Below are positions 33,120 to 44,700 of a stretch of 64,000 nt of DNA, piece after piece. The notes below the pieces were generated by a model, which searched no databases, was not told the DNA's origin, and worked only from the letters and a program-made list of their open reading frames with translations. Position 1 is the stretch's first letter. Each line of letters begins with the position of its first letter. This DNA is from Aricia agestis (lineage: Eukaryota > Arthropoda > Insecta > Lepidoptera > Lycaenidae): assembly GCF_905147365.1 (NCBI RefSeq), contig NC_056417.1:11244501-11308500 (forward strand), read 5' to 3'. Made by a program: the position numbers and the translations under genes.

Positions 33120-36100
33120 TCAATGTAACAACAGGCAGTTAGCAGTAGGATCTTGCCGTCTCTTTTCCACCAGTGCGTCCCACTCGCTCGCTCGCGGCGC
33201 GCACGTGAGCGCGAGCCGGCCGAGCCGTCTGCGCGCCATGATGATGAATTCGCCCGCGCCGCCCGCCGCGCCGCACGCTGCACGCACTTGGACGTGTGCG
33301 TGCGAGTGCGCGCGCCGCCGCCGTACGGGCGCGGCTATGCTGTTCTCTACGTCGTACCTGGAGAAGAAAAATCATAAATAAAGGTACTTGGACTTAGCTC
33401 TTCCATTACCTACGTAACTTGATTTTCCGTAAGTATGCATCTTTAAACCTTCAGTTGCATAAATGTAAAAAATAAAAATGTGTTTTATTTGATTTCAGCC
33501 GTAGTTTCAGGCATTGTTTCCTAGTTTCACGTTCAACGCAATGCTTTTTCTACGCCTCGACCTATTTTAATTCAGTATAGCTGGCAGCTGCCAGCTATAA
33601 TAGTCAGATTAGTTTTTTTTACCACTCCAACTCCTGTGTCGCCGGGATCAACAGTTGTAACCAACCACGAAAACCCTTTGATATGATCTCAGGGATGCCC
33701 GAGGGACATGCTAAATCTTTCTTGGGACCCGCAAGTCAGATTAGTTACTTTCTAATGTGATCCTTGGATTCCATGCCATATGGGTCCTGGGCTGTCAGAG
33801 CTGAAATAATTCCTAAAAGCCTGTATATCAGGTATCCCCAACCCGCTGCAGCTCGCCGGGACTTTTTCAGTGGCCCGCGTAAAAAAAGGGGCGAGTTCCA
33901 CTGTTTTTAACAGGGTGTGACTCACCTATAGTACTCAGTATCGACGATATCATTGTTGTCCTCCATGCCCGTGGCTCGGATGATCTTGGTCAGCTTCCAC
34001 GTCAGCTGCGTCGTGTCCAAATCCTGACGCTCCTTCGTCTCCACTATGACACCGCGAGATACTGGAAAAGGAAGGTATCGTCAATATCGCTCATAATGTT
34101 ACGAATTGTTGCTTAAAAAAATATCTATTAAAAGTTACATTCTTATAAAACTTTAATAGGTATTATAATATAATCGATTCTAAAAAATCGACTGTACCTA
34201 ATGTACTCTTATGATTAAGACAAATCTATAATAAGCTCTCTTTTCCAACAAGTTTTTAGGTATAACGTAGCAAAAATATTATAAAAAAACATTCCAAAAA
34301 CAACCTTCTGGCAAAGTCGTTTAAAACTTGTTGAAATAAAATGGAGAGTTTTACCTTGCAATAAAACTACCTATTATTTTTCCTGAGATATCCGGAATCC
34401 AGGATGGATTCCGGATATCTCAGGAATATCGAAGACGGAACAAATAATAAAGATTTAAAGATCAATTAAAAATAATAGTTTTCCAAAGTTCAATGACTAT
34501 TAATATAATGCTCTCTGCTCTATATTGCCTATTGGTCTTTATTCTTAAGCCGCCATTCCACCGCGGCGCACGCTGTGCACGGCCACGCGGCGCACGGATT
34601 TATTAGTTGACTACGTGGGTTTCCACTGCAGCACACGCTATGCACACGGACGGCCACGACTATGTACAACTGTAGCGCAGCACAATTTTGAATACTATGT
34701 ACACGCTTCCGTGTATCCCGTGCACAGCATGCGTAGCGTGATCACATATATTTTCTTACAAAGCGAAGCATGACGCACGTGCGTAGTCTCTCCGTGCGCT
34801 GCGGTGGATTGGCGGCTTTAATTAAACCCGTTTCAAATTTTAAAACATTGTTCGCCAGTTTTTAAACTAATTATTTTTATAGTGACAGTTATTTATTGGT
34901 AACTCATTAATTTTAGTACTTATGCTACTATGCAAATTAGTTGTTACACTTTAATAGACCGCTCTAAAGTCATTATTACGTAGATATTTAAAAGCCAATT
35001 TATAGAGTGTTACATATTGTCTAATTTATTCACGATTGGCCATTTAGAACCAGATCTGAGGCAATAAGTGTTTCTCAGAACTGAACAGCAGTAAGTCCCC
35101 TGTGTGCCTAATCTGTATAAAATTGCTTTCAAGGTTGGCGATCAGAGATGTTAGTCTTTGGGGTTTGCTAGCAAGAATTTATATTTTTGACAGCCCCGAT
35201 CGGTTTTTATACTTTGTCGCCGTTGTAACATACCGGGCGTTTTTTTGCTGCATGAGTAAGCGAATGTTTTGTTTCTTAAATCTTTTGTTCAAACTCAGGG
35301 TTACAACTTACAACGCAATTAAGGTGGTCTTTTCAATAACTAATGGCCGTTACGCTGATAAAGTGGGAATAAGATTGAATAAGTTTCATAACTTTCCACA
35401 ATCCACACTATTACTAATATATACTAATTACTAATTTACTAATAATATTATAAATGCGAAAGTGTGTCTGTCTGTCTGTCTGTTACCTCTTCACGCCCAA
35501 ACCACTGAACCGATTTTGCTGAAATTTGGTATGGAGATACTTTGAGTCCCGGGAAAGGACATAGGATTCTTTTTGTCCTGGAAAAATGTACGGTTCCCGC
35601 GCGATAAACGAATGTTGGCGCAACGGAGTTGCGGGCGTCATCTAGTATAATATAATATTTTAGAGGTGTTTAGTCCTAAAAATTCTATTCTACTATGTAG
35701 AAAACACTGATTATAGCTCATTAGCAAATTTCAAACAGATATATAAGCGAACATGAATTTATTTTAAAAATATCTTATGTTAGCTTCAACTATCTAAAAA
35801 CAGTAACATTCTAGCATTATCTATAGGTATAACTATCTTAAACCAGCAAAACAATGTTCCATTCATTGTCGACTTGAGGACCTAAATAGGTACTCTACAT
35901 TTTAAATCGTTACAATACATGTACCAGCCCTATATGGAGGATATGGAAACAAAACCGGCCAGTCACCTACACCATCTAATGAGCTATATAACACTATAAT
36001 AGTATGTACGAATGATAATTAGATACAATTAAATGAGAGAGTATTTTTTGCGCGTCTTAGCTATTCGTTCCCAGGAGTTTCTTAGAGAAGTGATTTTGAT

Positions 36101-39100
36101 AATTTGAATAAGAAAAGATGATTAGAATTTAATATGAGTAGTAACATCTTTGTTAAGTATCTTAGGCCGGTATAAATAGTTCAGTACTTAAGATGCGACC
36201 CGGTCTCTTTTTCTTGCCAATCACAGAGCCGGACCGCGTCTCAAGACGCGGTTCGGCTCTGTGATTGGTCCAAATTTTGACAGCCAACCAATCACTAAGC
36301 CTGAACCGTGTCTTGAAACCGAGACGCATCTTGAGTACTGACTATTTATACCGGCCTTAGTGTATGTTGTAGAATGTAGGTAACATTACGGAAGTTAAGG
36401 CTTAAATATTATCGACATTACGAGACTGACACGACATTTTATAATATTAATTTTTGTGCCTCCATTCGCAGTTTAGACTCAAAATTATGTTAGATGAGTT
36501 TGTACCTATTAGGTAGGTGTTCGCGTAGGTGAGTTCTAGAACACAAGAGGCAACAAAAACTATCATAAACCCATTCAACAATCAAAATATGATACACGAA
36601 TCTAGTTTGTCATGTAAAATTATTATAGCGTGCTGCGTCAGCTGCATGATACAAGCCCGCGGCGCGCGCGCTGCCCGCCCACTGGGCAGCTTATACCATG
36701 ACAATATAAATATACAGTAGAATAACTTAGACTAGTTAAGAAAATCTAATTCCCTTAACATAGAGACAAGTCTTAGTGCGATTGTTTCTACTTGCATCTC
36801 GGCTGAAACCTAATTCTTGTATTTAACCACACCTACTTTCAAATTAGCTTCGAATTATAAAAGAATTGTCAAATTTTTGGAGCGTTGTATTGAGAACGCG
36901 TTTGAGATTGGTTTTTCATGATTTGAATCATACCATGTTTTTTTTTATTAGGACTGCGTTGAAACTATTTTAATCAAAACTATAAGATTGTTTTTTATAA
37001 TCGATCTCCTGAAATCACGCTAATGTGCGCCTGATCCGACCACACTGTCTGCAGTCTACTGCGTATCATTTACACTGTGGCCACAGTGACTAGTGACATA
37101 ACTCGGCTATTATAATGTGGCCACAAAAAACACGGACGACGTCGCGTGCCTCCACTAGTTTGTCCAGTCTGCTTAAGGCTCGAACGCATATGTAAAGCTT
37201 CCGCGAGCCTCGCCGTTCTTAGAACATTAAACTAAGTAATGACTTTTTTCTCGTTTAAGGATATTGTAATGGGTAAGGCATGCCGCCCCTGTCGTGATTA
37301 CGCTTAACTATTACGACTAATGGGAATCTGTGGTTTGATATGCGAGTCATTGTACCCATCCATGCCCATATTACAATGGATTCCTTTAAATAATTAATAT
37401 GCAACCGTCAGCTTGATATCACAAAATATAATATGTGATAAAAAGCTAAGAAACTTATGTTGTGCAGCCCGAGAATTACTGAAGACTTGTTTCAAGAGTA
37501 AGACATGTTGAAGTTGTATATTTTGTTAGCCGTTGGCTAGGATGGGTACAATGAACCTTATCATCATCATCAAGATCAACCTATCATCAACCATATCACC
37601 AATAACAGAGAAATTACCTCGAAAATGCGATCTTTAGACTTTGATCGAGCTATGTCCAACTCATACGAAAGATGAAGACTAATATTATGTTGACTTGATA
37701 TAACTTTAGGGCGCGAATTAGGTATGTCAAATTGCTTCTCTCTTCACACTCACGCCCGTCTTTCATATGCCAGGTGAAAAAGGACGACTTGGAATCATCG
37801 CCAAGTTAGCGGGCAGTTATACTTAGGTATTCTTTTTTTAAAAGATATCTATTAAGTTATTAAAAAAATGTGTAACATAATCCCTGCCTTATCTATAATG
37901 TAATTATACTAAAAAGTTTCAAGCTTTATTTTAATGTATTACTCGAATACTAGCAGTTTAACGTGTTGATTATAGGTGATTTGGAAGCAACTTCGCAATT
38001 TTTTTCTATCGAGAAAATTGTATGCTATCGTGTTTTTGACTAACATAGTCACTAGTGTTAGTTCTGAAGTTTGCTGCATCTTAATTTAACATTCAGTTTT
38101 TCATTCATATTGATATTACAGACGATCATGTAAAGCAATTTGACATAATACGCGCCCTTAATACGCCTCTGTGATTCAGTTTCTCTGAAAATAGGAACAT
38201 AATATTTTTGGTCAACTTAATATAGCCGCCTCTACATCTCTAGATCTCGAATCAAGTTTCAATATCTCCCGGGCTGCACAACAAAAGTTTTCGAGTCTTC
38301 TAAATTCTATAAGCAAAGTTTTAGCCCTAACTACGGAAACACGGCAATACTCAACATGTCTTATTTGGCTTCTGTCGTAATGCGGTTTGAGGCTGCAACT
38401 TGATTAACATTCTGTTCTCAGCCGCATTTCACGAATTAGCCAAATGATAGTCCTTATACTGTACCGTAATTGCCCTCCCGTACTTTGTCACGAAGGTTGT
38501 TTCTTGTTTTTTTATTTTATATTTAAGACAAAATTGAGACACGAATAGGTATTAAATATTTTCCTGCTTCAGAAAAAAGTTAACGTTTTATAAAAGAACA
38601 GAAACAAGAAATAGCTAACCTCAGCAGTCACCATATAAAGTCTCTTGATTGCTTATGTACCTACGTGATTAGATAACATCTAAAGAAAGTTTTGCTAGGT
38701 AGTATTTTAATGTGTAAGTATGTGTACAGGGTGTAAGAAAATAGTGATAATAATTACTTTACAGTGAGTCCCTTAAATAGAGTTCACTGTGAAAGTAGTA
38801 GCGCTAAAAGATTGGTTTACTGGTTCAATTATTGTACTTATGTGTAAATTCATAACTCTGGCATATTTCTCATAGCTCTAAACAAGTCAGAAGTAACTTT
38901 TAAGCGCTGCTACTTTCACACTGAATGTAACATAACTTTGTTTTGTTCCTCTAAGTGGTATAGAAAATCTTACCTAAATCACTGGTGCAGAAGGCGAGCT
39001 CCAGTTCCGACTCGGAACACGGTCTACAATCAGCGGTAGCTGGGTCGTAGTGTCTTCTGACCAGCGGCTTCGCTTCGTACTTGAAGATGGCCATTCTCTT

Positions 39101-41121
39101 CTTAGTCCCTTCCTCTGGTTCCGCTTCAACGTAGAGAGCCGCACGGCCATGTTTGCTGCGGAAGCAACGCAGTTCTCTGACGTCACCGTCGTCAGACGCG
39201 TATAGAGGGAGCAGCTTGCGTACTCCCTCTCGGAAGAGACGAGCTGGGAACCGCTCTACTGTTCCTGTAACGCGAAGAAAATTGATTTAGTTAGGTAATT
39301 GGTTAGACGTGGTCAGAGGTGGAAAACTGAAATCTGGCTTATACCTTTTAGATATTATTAATTATAGTATTGCTTGACAATGTGTAAGGTTTCACAGTGG
39401 ATCATGGCATAGAGTGGTTGTATCTTCGGCAGTTCAATAAGAGTGTATAAATCTATATATATAAAACTCAAAGGTGACTGACTGACATGGTGATCTATCA
39501 ACGCACAGCCCAAACCACTGAACCGATCGGTCTGAAATTTGGCATGCAGGTAGATATTATGACGTAGGCATCCGCTAAGAAAGGATTTTGATCAATTCCA
39601 CCTCCAAGGGGTTCAAATTGGGGATGAAAGTTTGTATATAATGATACTTCTTAACGCGAGCGAAGCCGCGGGCAAAAGTTCGTTAAAATATAAAGGTAAA
39701 ACTGAAGTTAGCAATAATTTTCACTTTACAATGGATATCAGCGGTCACAACAGGATATCAGACAACTTCATCAAAATATTTTTGACTGTCAGCATGTTAT
39801 AAATACTGCTCTGAAGCTAGCTCTGAGTTTGCACTGAAACTTTCAGAGCTAGTTGTTAGCTAACTTTCCTCTTAGCATAAAGCATTTAGCATTGATATTT
39901 TCCAACTGCAGTAAAATTTAACTTCAAAACGATAACATTCGTGTTCTCACTAACCGACTTACCACCTACACGTGAAACCTGAGATATTAATGAATCAAAA
40001 GCGTCAGAAACCGAATCAATTAAACAAATACTGTTGGTCGGGCCACTTTTCTGTAGCACGCATACAGAACCCACGGCACTGCGTGGGCGTTGGTACATTT
40101 CTTACTTCCATGATTTAATGTGCTACATAAGAATAAAAGAAGTTGAGTTACGACAACCCCACGTCGCTTTTATTGTGGCACAATAAAGTTTTTGTGTAGG
40201 CTTTATTATAGTCGGATTGATATTGTTAAAGCTGTAAGAAGATAATAAGAATGCTCAAACGCAAAGAGATATTCACGTGAACATGTGTAGTTAGGATGGC
40301 GCAAATGTCATGAAGCCCTACCTAAACCGGAATCTATGCCTGAACCTAATCTAATTCACACGAAACCTTTTTCAAATTAATCAATCTGTAGGTTCTTAAA
40401 TTATTAAATTCTATGTACTATCAGAGAAGTTGATTCCTATGCAAATCGGGGACCTAAGTAGTTTGGTTGCGTTACGTCAAGCCCAGCTGACAGATCACAA
40501 TTAAAATTGAATTGACATATTCGACCAAATAACGTTGGTCTGTCAATTGCATAGGAATCAACTTCCTCGATGGTACATACATAATATTACTAATTGTACT
40601 TATAAGTATGAAAATACTTTTCATGAGAAAACGATTAAGCGGATTCTGTGATATTTAGGACCTGTTTCACCACTTCCTGATAAAGTGGCCGATAGGCTAT
40701 CCACGACTTTTTTGACAGATTCTCCATACTCTGTCAAGTCAAATGGTGGATAGCCTATCCGGCACTTATCAGGAAGTGGTGAAACAGGCCCTTAGTGTGG
40801 TAGATAAAACCTTGAAGTGCCATGGACCCTGAAATGCAACATATTTGGCTTCTTCTCATGTGTAAGAAACATAATATTATGTATTTAATATTACAAGTAA
40901 TGCCCTCACCTGTATCATTCTCCTGTAGCGCATGGAATATGTCCGGCGGGTCCGGTCGCCTGATCACCCTGATGCACACCTGGAAGTCCCTCTCGTCCAG
41001 CGGCAGGGGCGGCTTGAAGATCAGCCGTAACGCCCCCCGGGGATACTTCCAGCTGATAGTGCCCTCCTGACACCGCAGGTAGACCGGGGTGACCGCCCGC
41101 TCCGCTGTCACTGTCAGACCG
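33120..41121 (-). CDS. METRNL: Meteorin-like protein, four 3' exons
   Basis: Meteorin family proteins are secreted, disulphide-rich signalling factors. Exons in order of transcription: 41121-40910, 39264-38974, 34061-33926, and a last one starting at 33357. Phases agree across the first three junctions. Diagnostic segments are WKYPRGALRLIF (exon 1), CRPCSESELELAFCTSD (exon 2, the family's Cys signature) and a Lys/Thr-rich helix (exon 3). In the last exon the frame entered from exon 3 stays open to a stop at 33139. However, the conserved C-terminal block (GAGEFIIMARRRLGRLALTC, then APRASEWDAL) is in another frame ending at TGA 33122-33120. So an indel, a missed small exon or another acceptor between 33334 and 33289 is implied. 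The exon(s) with start codon and signal peptide were not found. The family call rests on remembered meteorin motifs. Confidence 0.85.
34380..34426. repeat. Perfect 22-bp hairpin with 3-base loop
   Basis: Arms 34380-34401 and 34405-34426 are exact complements (core GAGATATCCGGAATCC), loop GGA. It lies in the intron before the third visible meteorin exon. Confidence 0.95.
34548..34817. mobile_element. Fold-back MITE with TTA target duplication
   Basis: 270 bp. Ends AGCCGCCATTCCACCGC and GCGGTGGATTGGCGGCT; TTA at 34545-34547 and 34818-34820. Confidence 0.8.
34823..35415. other. Intron of the meteorin-like gene, no feature seen
   Basis: A 110-codon plus-strand frame (35102-35434) runs into the following repeat, lacks recognisable motifs and is antisense to the host gene; not called. 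Confidence 0.45.
35416..35647 (+). mobile_element. Helitron-like non-autonomous element
   Basis: Starts in AATATTATAAATGCGAAAG followed by a GTCT microsatellite. It ends with a small hairpin (GCAACGGAGTTGC) shortly before CTAGT, the layout of a Helitron 3' end. There is no coding capacity. Confidence 0.5.
36165..36356. mobile_element. Fold-back MITE with TTA target duplication
   Basis: 192 bp. Ends GGCCGGTATAAATAG and its complement; TTA at 36162-36164 and 36357-36359. The centre carries a second perfect inverted pair (CACAGAGCC...GGCTCTGTG). Confidence 0.85.
36360..37704. other. Intron of the meteorin-like gene, no gene seen
   Basis: AT-rich with a GC patch at 36655-36690. No acceptor-bounded open stretch resembling a coding exon was recognised. 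Confidence 0.45.
37709..38157. mobile_element. MITE related to 29590-30023, copy 2
   Basis: Ends GGGCGCGAATTAGGTATGTC and its partner GACATAATACGCGCCC; flanks TTTA and TTAA. It shares the block CTTTCATATGCCAGGTGAAA and the following GGAATCATCGCCAAGTTAG with copy 1. Confidence 0.7.
38725..38955. mobile_element. ACAGGGTGTAAC-type MITE, copy 2
   Basis: The left end ACAGGGTGTAAGAAAAT and inner arms (AGTTCACTGTGAAAGTAG and GCGCTGCTACTTTCACACTG) match the family; the right end is degenerate. It ends near the donor of meteorin exon 2. Confidence 0.65.
39452..39681. mobile_element. Helitron-like dispersed repeat
   Basis: Begins TCTATATATATAAAACTC and ends GCGAAGCCGCGGGCAAAAG, both common at the ends of insect non-autonomous Helitrons (from memory). 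The terminal CTAGT is not preserved. Confidence 0.45.
40415..40576. mobile_element. 160-bp inverted-repeat MITE, copy 3
   Basis: Begins GTACTATCAGAGAAG and ends CCTCGATGGTAC, the same orientation as the copy at 12811. Confidence 0.9.
40656..40794. mobile_element. Palindromic MITE, copy 4
   Basis: Full-length member of the CCTGTTTCACCACTTCC family with the nested TTTTTTGACAGATTCTCC segment. It lies in the meteorin intron, 116 bases after the donor at 40909. Confidence 0.9.
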
Positions 41122-41604
41122 CTGGAACAAAATTTGAGGTTAGTTCTCTATAAGTGTAAAGTCGTGTTCTAAGCTTTTCAAAGAGAATTCAATTTTCTTC
41201 GATTGGATCTTGCATTAGGAATACGAAGCTTAAAGAAAATTTTACCGAAAAAGCTGAAATATCAGCAACTAGTAAAAATTTAATACATGATTCGACTTTT
41301 AACATAATCCACTTAAAAAATATAACCACACTCTTTTTTAATCCATTAGAAACAAAAAGTGTGAAAAATGTGTTTCAAACGCTCAAAATAATTTTGCGAA
41401 GTTCCGGAAAAAAAGCTGTAAATCATTTTTAAGTGGTCTACAGCAAAAACGTATTGGGTCAATAAAGAACGAACTATATTTTTAAGTGGCGGTTGTTTCT
41501 TGCACACTTTGTACCACCAACCTACAAGGACGCAATAATTGCACGCTGCATTGTTATGGTAGAATGTTAGAACTTTAAGTAGTTAATATAAGACCCTGTA
41601 CAAT

Positions 41605-41767
41605 GTACCATCGAGGAAGTTGATTCCTATGCAATTGACAGACCAACGTTATTTGGTCGAATAAGTCAATTCAAAATAATTGTGATCTGTCAGCTGGGTT
41701 TGACGTAACGCAACCAAACTACTCTTAGGTCCCCGATTTGCATAGGAATCAACTTCTCTGATAGTAC
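41605..41767. mobile_element. 160-bp inverted-repeat MITE, copy 4
   Basis: Begins GTACCATCGAGGAAG and ends CTGATAGTAC. It is followed by an AATAAAGACATTTGATTTGA tail-like sequence. Confidence 0.9.
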
Positions 41768-44700
41768 ATGTACAACATTCTGGCAATAAAGACATTTGAT
41801 TTGATTTGAATATGACGTAGTTCCTGATCATTATTCAATGAACTTTAAAAAATTATATATTCTCGAACTTCTATTTGCCCATATTGTAATCTAGATTCTA
41901 GAGGTGCTTAGATGAAAAGACAAGAAAAATATCTCCTGCAACTTAAGTAGACCGTATCACCAAAACTTGATAAATTATAATATACCTTTGCCCATTGCTC
42001 GTTTTAATCCGGACCGCTACCAAAAGAAAAAAATCTCTTTGTTTTTTTTTTTCAATAAATAATAACAGATACATTTACTGATACAGCCAATCGTATCAGA
42101 TGGAAGTTTCGCGCGGATAATGGCACGCGAGCTGTCATTCCAGGGAGTGCTCCCATAAACATGCCTCGGGCCATTGTGCTATCTAACATCGGGCACGTGG
42201 GCGAATTCTGGAGTACTTATCACCAACGGGACCTTATGTCCACGACATAAAGCTCATTATCGTACAAACCCTGCAGTAAACTAAACGGATTGCAGCGCCC
42301 ACACTCGCAACAACCAGTAAACAAGAACCTTAAAGACATAAAGATTAAGTGGCAAGACAGGTCAGATTATACTGGTACATCCAGTGCTCCAGGTAAAACC
42401 AATGTCGAAGAACCCGTATCGTATAGAAGTTCCACGTAAAGAGAGGTTATGTTATACTGGTTTTTAGGGCCAGAGCCATATGACTCTACATTACATAGAG
42501 CTTCAATATGAAGATATACCATCTTACACTGGTTTTTGTTGGTACAAGCAACATGAGACTGATAAAATGAATGCAGCGTTTGATGAGAGGTAATAAAAGA
42601 ACTTTATGTAAAATGTTTTGTGGGATGACACTGCGGTATAATGACAGGACACTTTTGAATGAACATCGTCGCGCATTAGAACAAAAATATAGGGTATATC
42701 ATGAAATATAAAGCACAGTACTTACTATGGCATATAACTTAATAAAATCTGATATTTTAAAGGTAGATACAAAAATCTAAGAAAGTAAGTATAGAGCCCA
42801 ATAAGTATTATTATAATAGGTATATAATACATATTATAATCTAAGAGCTTTTGAAATGAAATGAAAATATTCATGAAAATATTATATCAACAATAATTCA
42901 ACACGGTATCTTTACGATTGTACTAAAGTTTGGGCAACAAGAAAATTAAATTGTAAATCTGGCTTCATTTGAGATCAGTGACTGATAAAATACTGCATCA
43001 TGATTTTTATTATTAGCCGTCTTCTAAAAAGAGGTTTATTTTTGTATATTTTCCAGTACTTATTCAATAATTTTGGTGACTGAATATTCAAATAGCTAAT
43101 TATAAATTAATGTTTAAAAGTAACCTCAAAATTTAAATTTATAGTTTGCCTCGCGCGCGCTCATCCATCAAGATTGTTTTTTTTTATCAGAGAACGCGAG
43201 AGGCCACATCCTTTACTCAGGGCTTCCTTAATCCACCCTAATGGGCTGACTGCTGAGACATGCACAGCTAATATGGTCGTGAATAAAAACTTACAAGCCA
43301 ACATGGAGTTTTGTCGACAGTTTTTGTAAAGCCACAGAATATGGTAAAGCTTAGAAGTTAGAAACGGTTCTTCGGCTTTAAAAGCATATTACGTAAGTTT
43401 TTGTAAGTCTTTTTAAGGAATTTGCTTATAGCGGCTAACTTGGTAATGTCCCGTCTAACCATAATAAGAATATATTCCCAGGATACTTAAGTTAATAAGA
43501 ATACCTACCCACCATAATAAAGGAATTAAATAAAAGCTCTATAATGGCCAGTTTCAAAATTCATTCAAAATAAATAATATTGGTTACAACAGCTAGAGAA
43601 ATAAGCTTATATCTTAGCTTTGTTAAATTAATGTTTACAAAATATTAGGGTTCTGTTCACCTTATAAGTTATAATGTGCAGTGCACACGTGACACGCATA
43701 GTCAGGGGTTACAAACATTTCTTTTTTTTTCGACGAAAAAAAAAACGTAACCCTCCTAGCGCTCAGTAATCAGTAAAATCGTAGGCCACTTTTTAGTTCG
43801 GTTCTCTTGCGCCAGTTTGGTTTAAAGTTATTCGTGGTTTAAATGTCACCTCACTCGCTCTTCAAAATAAAAGATAAAACATTTTTCTGAAAAACGATTA
43901 GCAATAACTTTTTTCCTCTTGCTCAACACGTCTTTACAATCTCTAAAATATGACAAATTCACGAATAGTTGAGCGCATCTGATAAGTTATCAACGTCAGC
44001 CAAAATAAACACCCATAAAAACAAAACACAAAAACCGCTGGTTTTTTCTGGAGTTTTTGGGGTTTTTGTAAACGTGGCAGGGTGTTAACTGTCGCGCCAG
44101 TGTGGGGTTCGATGCTCGGTCACGGACATATTTTTTGTCCAGAACATTCCATTTAATTACGGTATTTAGAATTCATATTTTGTCATATTATGTGGATTGT
44201 GGGTGGTTTAAATATTGACATGACGTGTAATATCTACCTATTGAAATGTGTAATATCTACCTACAAACTTTTTTGGTTTTAATTTTTGTGCATAACAATT
44301 ACACATTTACTTATTTTGATTGTTTTATATTATTTTATAATCAAGGGATCTCTACGTAGTTAATTCAAAATTTTATAAAATATTAAAGATAATTGAAATA
44401 TATTAATTGAAGATTGAAGTACAATCTTAAAGTTATCCAATTAATTTTTTGTGCGTCGTTTTAATTATTTAATATTCAATAAAATATTTTTCCACATATT
44501 ATTTTTTTCTGTAGATTCTATAATTTTTTACTTGATAGTTTTTTGTGCATTCTAATGATCATGATCATGCGTCATAAAAGCAACCACACAACAAAGAAAC
44601 AAACAATTCCATTAAGCATTTTTATCGAAAAATGTTTTAAGAAAATGAAGGCAATTTAAAACCATTAGACATAAGTGACCATACGGCGCCTACACCTCTG

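Noticed and set aside
33014..33283. 89-codon minus-strand frame
   Set aside because: Its repeated RASGT(H/Q)WWKRDGKILLL comes from tandem copies of the meteorin 3' end read in a wrong frame.
40755..41111. 118-codon minus-strand frame as a complete gene
   Set aside because: In this frame it reads meteorin exon 1 and then continues past the splice donor into intron; the spliced model explains the conserved part.
42105..42330. Meteorin 5' exon in a GC-rich island
   Set aside because: No signal-peptide-like or Cys-containing frame with a usable donor was found on the minus strand.
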